Below the pieces are notes generated by a model. That model was not told the DNA's origin. It worked only from the letters and a program-made list of their open reading frames with translations, and ran no database searches. From Litchfieldia alkalitelluris (GTDB lineage Bacteria > Bacillota > Bacilli > Bacillales > Bacillaceae_L), in NCBI RefSeq assembly GCF_002019645.1, contig NZ_KV917374.1, forward strand, positions 405,148 through 469,147: a DNA stretch of 64,000 nt, read 5' to 3'. Position numbers and translations under genes: made by a program. Shown one piece after another: positions 63,746-64,000 of this stretch. Numbering within the stretch: the stretch's first letter is position 1; each line of letters begins with the position of its first letter.

Positions 63746-63858
63746 AGGTTCAGATAGGTTGAGAAGTCAACCGGAAAAAATTGTCCGAATGTAGTCCGAA
63801 TTCAGACAGGCTGTGGAGCCAAGTGGCAAAAGCTGTCTGAACCCAAGCGAAGTTCAGA
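63746..63858. repeat. TTCAGACAG / TGTCCGAA repeat array, copy 2
   Basis: TTCAGGTTCAGATAGGTTG, AATTGTCCGAATGTAGTCCG, ATTCAGACAGGCTGTGGAGC and AAGCTGTCTGAACCCAAGCG follow each other. It lies between the riboswitch terminator and thiW. Related to 51971-52143. Confidence 0.65.
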
Positions 63859-63930
63859 AGCGAAATGAATGATGACTACAATCAACTCTTTATTTACTAA
63901 ACTATATAACTAAGAGAAAGAGGTACTTCA

Positions 63931-64000
63931 ATGTCAAAAACATATCGACTTATTTTAATGGCATTATTTGCAGCCATTGGTACATTTGGCTCATCATTAT
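63931..64000 (+). CDS. thiW: ThiW-like ECF transporter S component, N-terminal part
   Basis: The first 23 residues are visible, MSKTYRLILMALFAAIGTFG and onward, a membrane segment typical of S components of energy-coupling-factor transporters. ThiW takes up a thiamine precursor (hydroxyethylthiazole). The TPP riboswitch upstream supports it; other thiamine-related S components (ThiT, YkoE) cannot be wholly excluded. The ATG follows AAAGAGGTACTTCA. Cut by the window end. Confidence 0.7.
   Translation, partial: MSKTYRLILMALFAAIGTFGSSL

Overview
The window looks like chromosome of a low-GC, spore-forming Bacillaceae species. The evidence is a CwlJ-type cortex hydrolase, an Sda-type sporulation checkpoint peptide, a KinB-like orphan histidine kinase, a PucR/PucF/PucG purine-degradation block, a TPP riboswitch ahead of thiW, a perfect CIRCE site at htpG, AGGAGG-type ribosome binding sites and rho-independent terminators. 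It reads as ordinary chromosome rather than phage or plasmid: I see no integrase, transposase, CRISPR array, rRNA or tRNA. The intergenic space is unusually rich in dispersed and tandem repeats, and several genes are broken.

Layout. 1-9.3 kb: a PepSY remnant, a GH43 glycosidase, a nucleotide-sugar-epimerase-like protein, a DUF1835 protein with an apparent ATT start, a Gfo/Idh/MocA oxidoreductase, an Ohr remnant, a DadA-like flavoenzyme and an L,D-transpeptidase. 9.5-13.5 kb: an aromatic-acid-type MFS transporter and a MetE-like protein, divergent from a LysR regulator. 14-19.3 kb: arabinan use, with a large LPXTG-anchored GH43 arabinanase, a small lipoprotein and a cytosolic GH43 enzyme. 19.7-24.7 kb: cwlJ, an FMO-like protein, a DUF985 cupin and a membrane histidine kinase. 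25.2-28.8 kb: three paralogous proteins, each with two DUF2294/MpsC-like halves, with a small helical protein among them and sda just after. 28.9-34 kb: htpG, cstA, an alkyladenine glycosylase and an SDR. 34.0-34.8 kb: a GC-rich tandem array. 34.9-40.2 kb: transporters and a phosphodiesterase.

40.3-53.8 kb is a purine/ureide catabolism region: 8-oxoguanine-deaminase-like hydrolase, an ABC importer whose binding protein carries an in-frame amber codon, an amidase, pucG, pucF, pucR, uraD, uraH and an unassigned permease. It holds the steps from 5-hydroxyisourate to allantoin and from allantoate to glycine. Urate oxidase and allantoinase are not in the window. 54.2-64 kb: a methyltransferase, a STAS-like protein, a DUF378 remnant, a TetR/MMPL pair with matching operators (the MMPL gene is frameshifted), an SDR, pepT, DUF3231 and DUF1287 proteins, and a TPP riboswitch before a partial thiW.

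The best candidate for an undescribed system is the double-domain DUF2294/MpsC cluster beside a sporulation-kinase-like sensor. The repeat families and the PucR-box/amber-codon observations at the purine locus come next. All function calls rest on reading motifs and remembered family features; no database search was run.
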